The notes below the pieces were generated by a model, which was not told the origin of the DNA, made no database searches, and saw nothing but the letters and a program-made list of their open reading frames with translations. From Clostridiales bacterium (GTDB lineage Bacteria > Bacillota > Clostridia > Lachnospirales > Lachnospiraceae), in NCBI GenBank assembly GCA_021199135.1, contig JAJQIQ010000261.1:1-6763 (forward strand): a DNA stretch of 6,763 nucleotides. Direction: 5' to 3'. The position numbers and the translations under genes were made by a program. Shown piece by piece: positions 6,399-6,763 of this stretch. Position 1 is the first letter of the stretch. Every line of letters starts with the position of its first letter.

Positions 6399-6763
6399 TT
6401 ACGCCTCGAGTTTTGCCCTGATTGCCTTTATGAAGCCCTCGCTGCTTAGGACTTCCGGATTTTGTATCGTCGTGAGGAGCGCGAGGTCCTTCGTCATCTG
6501 CCCGCCCTCGATCGTGTCGATGCAGGCCCGCTCGAGCCTGTCTGCAAATGCGGACAATTCTGCGTTTCCGTCGAGCTCGCCGCGCTTTCGCAATGCACCG
6601 GTCCAGGCGAATATCGTCGCGACGGAGTTCGTGCTGGTCTCCTCACCATTTAAGTACTTGTAATAATGCCGCTGCACCGTGCCGTGCGCCGCCTCGTACT
6701 CATAATATCCCTGCGGGGAGACGAGGACCGACGTCATCATCGCGAGCGACCCGAACGCGGACG
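6399..6763 (-). CDS. icd: NADP-dependent isocitrate dehydrogenase, C-terminal part (5' end beyond the window)
   Basis: The enzyme oxidatively decarboxylates isocitrate to 2-oxoglutarate, the step that feeds glutamate synthesis. About 120 C-terminal residues are present, in a frame open to the right edge. They closely match the dimeric, eukaryotic-like class of [19 protein letters not shown], then [14 protein letters not shown], where the AAHGTVTRH-type loop contacts the cofactor adenine/phosphate, then [20 protein letters not shown], ending in a helical segment with MTKDLALL. This pattern differs from the E. coli-type Icd. The sequence ends normally with LEA and a TAA. The next gene begins 26 nt later with no clear terminator between, so readthrough into it is likely. 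The active-site and isocitrate-binding residues are outside the window, so catalytic integrity cannot be judged. Confidence 0.95.
   Translation of the reverse strand, partial: SAFGSLAMMTSVLVSPQGYYEYEAAHGTVQRHYYKYLNGEETSTNSVATIFAWTGALRKRGELDGNAELSAFADRLERACIDTIEGGQMTKDLALLTTIQNPEVLSSEGFIKAIRAKLEA

Noticed and set aside
1..6763. Mobile element, defence island or CRISPR content
   Set aside because: All genes are housekeeping, co-directional and similar in base composition. I found no transposase, integrase, direct-repeat array, tRNA or attachment-like site.

Overview
The window reads as an ordinary chromosomal segment from an anaerobic Firmicute, most likely class Clostridia and probably Lachnospiraceae-like. 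That placement rests on my recognition of the protein sequences (the YebC N-terminus, the FtsK membrane-domain pattern, the dimeric-type NADP isocitrate dehydrogenase) and on strong Shine-Dalgarno sites. I ran no search. Base composition is GC-rich by eye, and codons mostly end in G or C. All seven genes lie on the minus strand, so transcription runs from the right edge to the left. About 95% of the window is coding and there is no gene-free stretch longer than 300 bases.

Layout in transcription order, right to left: (1) the C-terminal end of icd, isocitrate dehydrogenase, cut by the right edge; (2) an uncharacterised 271-residue coiled-coil protein with a charged tail; (3) nnrD, the NAD(P)H-hydrate repair dehydratase, which overlaps (2) by 4 nt and starts with TTG; (4) alr, alanine racemase, 7 nt further on; (5) a 152-nt intergenic region with a candidate promoter and a long imperfect palindrome; (6) yebC, a TACO1/YebC-family factor; (7) glgA, glycogen synthase, 12 nt further; (8) the N-terminal 397 codons of an FtsK/SpoIIIE DNA translocase, 7 nt after glgA, whose motor domain lies beyond the left edge.

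The spacing suggests two transcription units: icd-orf271-nnrD-alr and yebC-glgA-ftsK, separated by the palindrome region. Within each unit, stop codons and ribosome-binding sites are interleaved, so translation is probably coupled. The functions are housekeeping (central carbon metabolism, cofactor repair, D-alanine supply for the cell wall, translation, glycogen storage, chromosome segregation) and do not form one obvious pathway.

I see no defence system, mobile element, CRISPR array, tRNA or rRNA, and no clear sign of horizontal transfer. The two items most worth a second look are the 72-nt palindrome ahead of yebC, whose imperfect pairs become G-U wobbles on one strand only, and the uncharacterised protein translationally coupled to nnrD.
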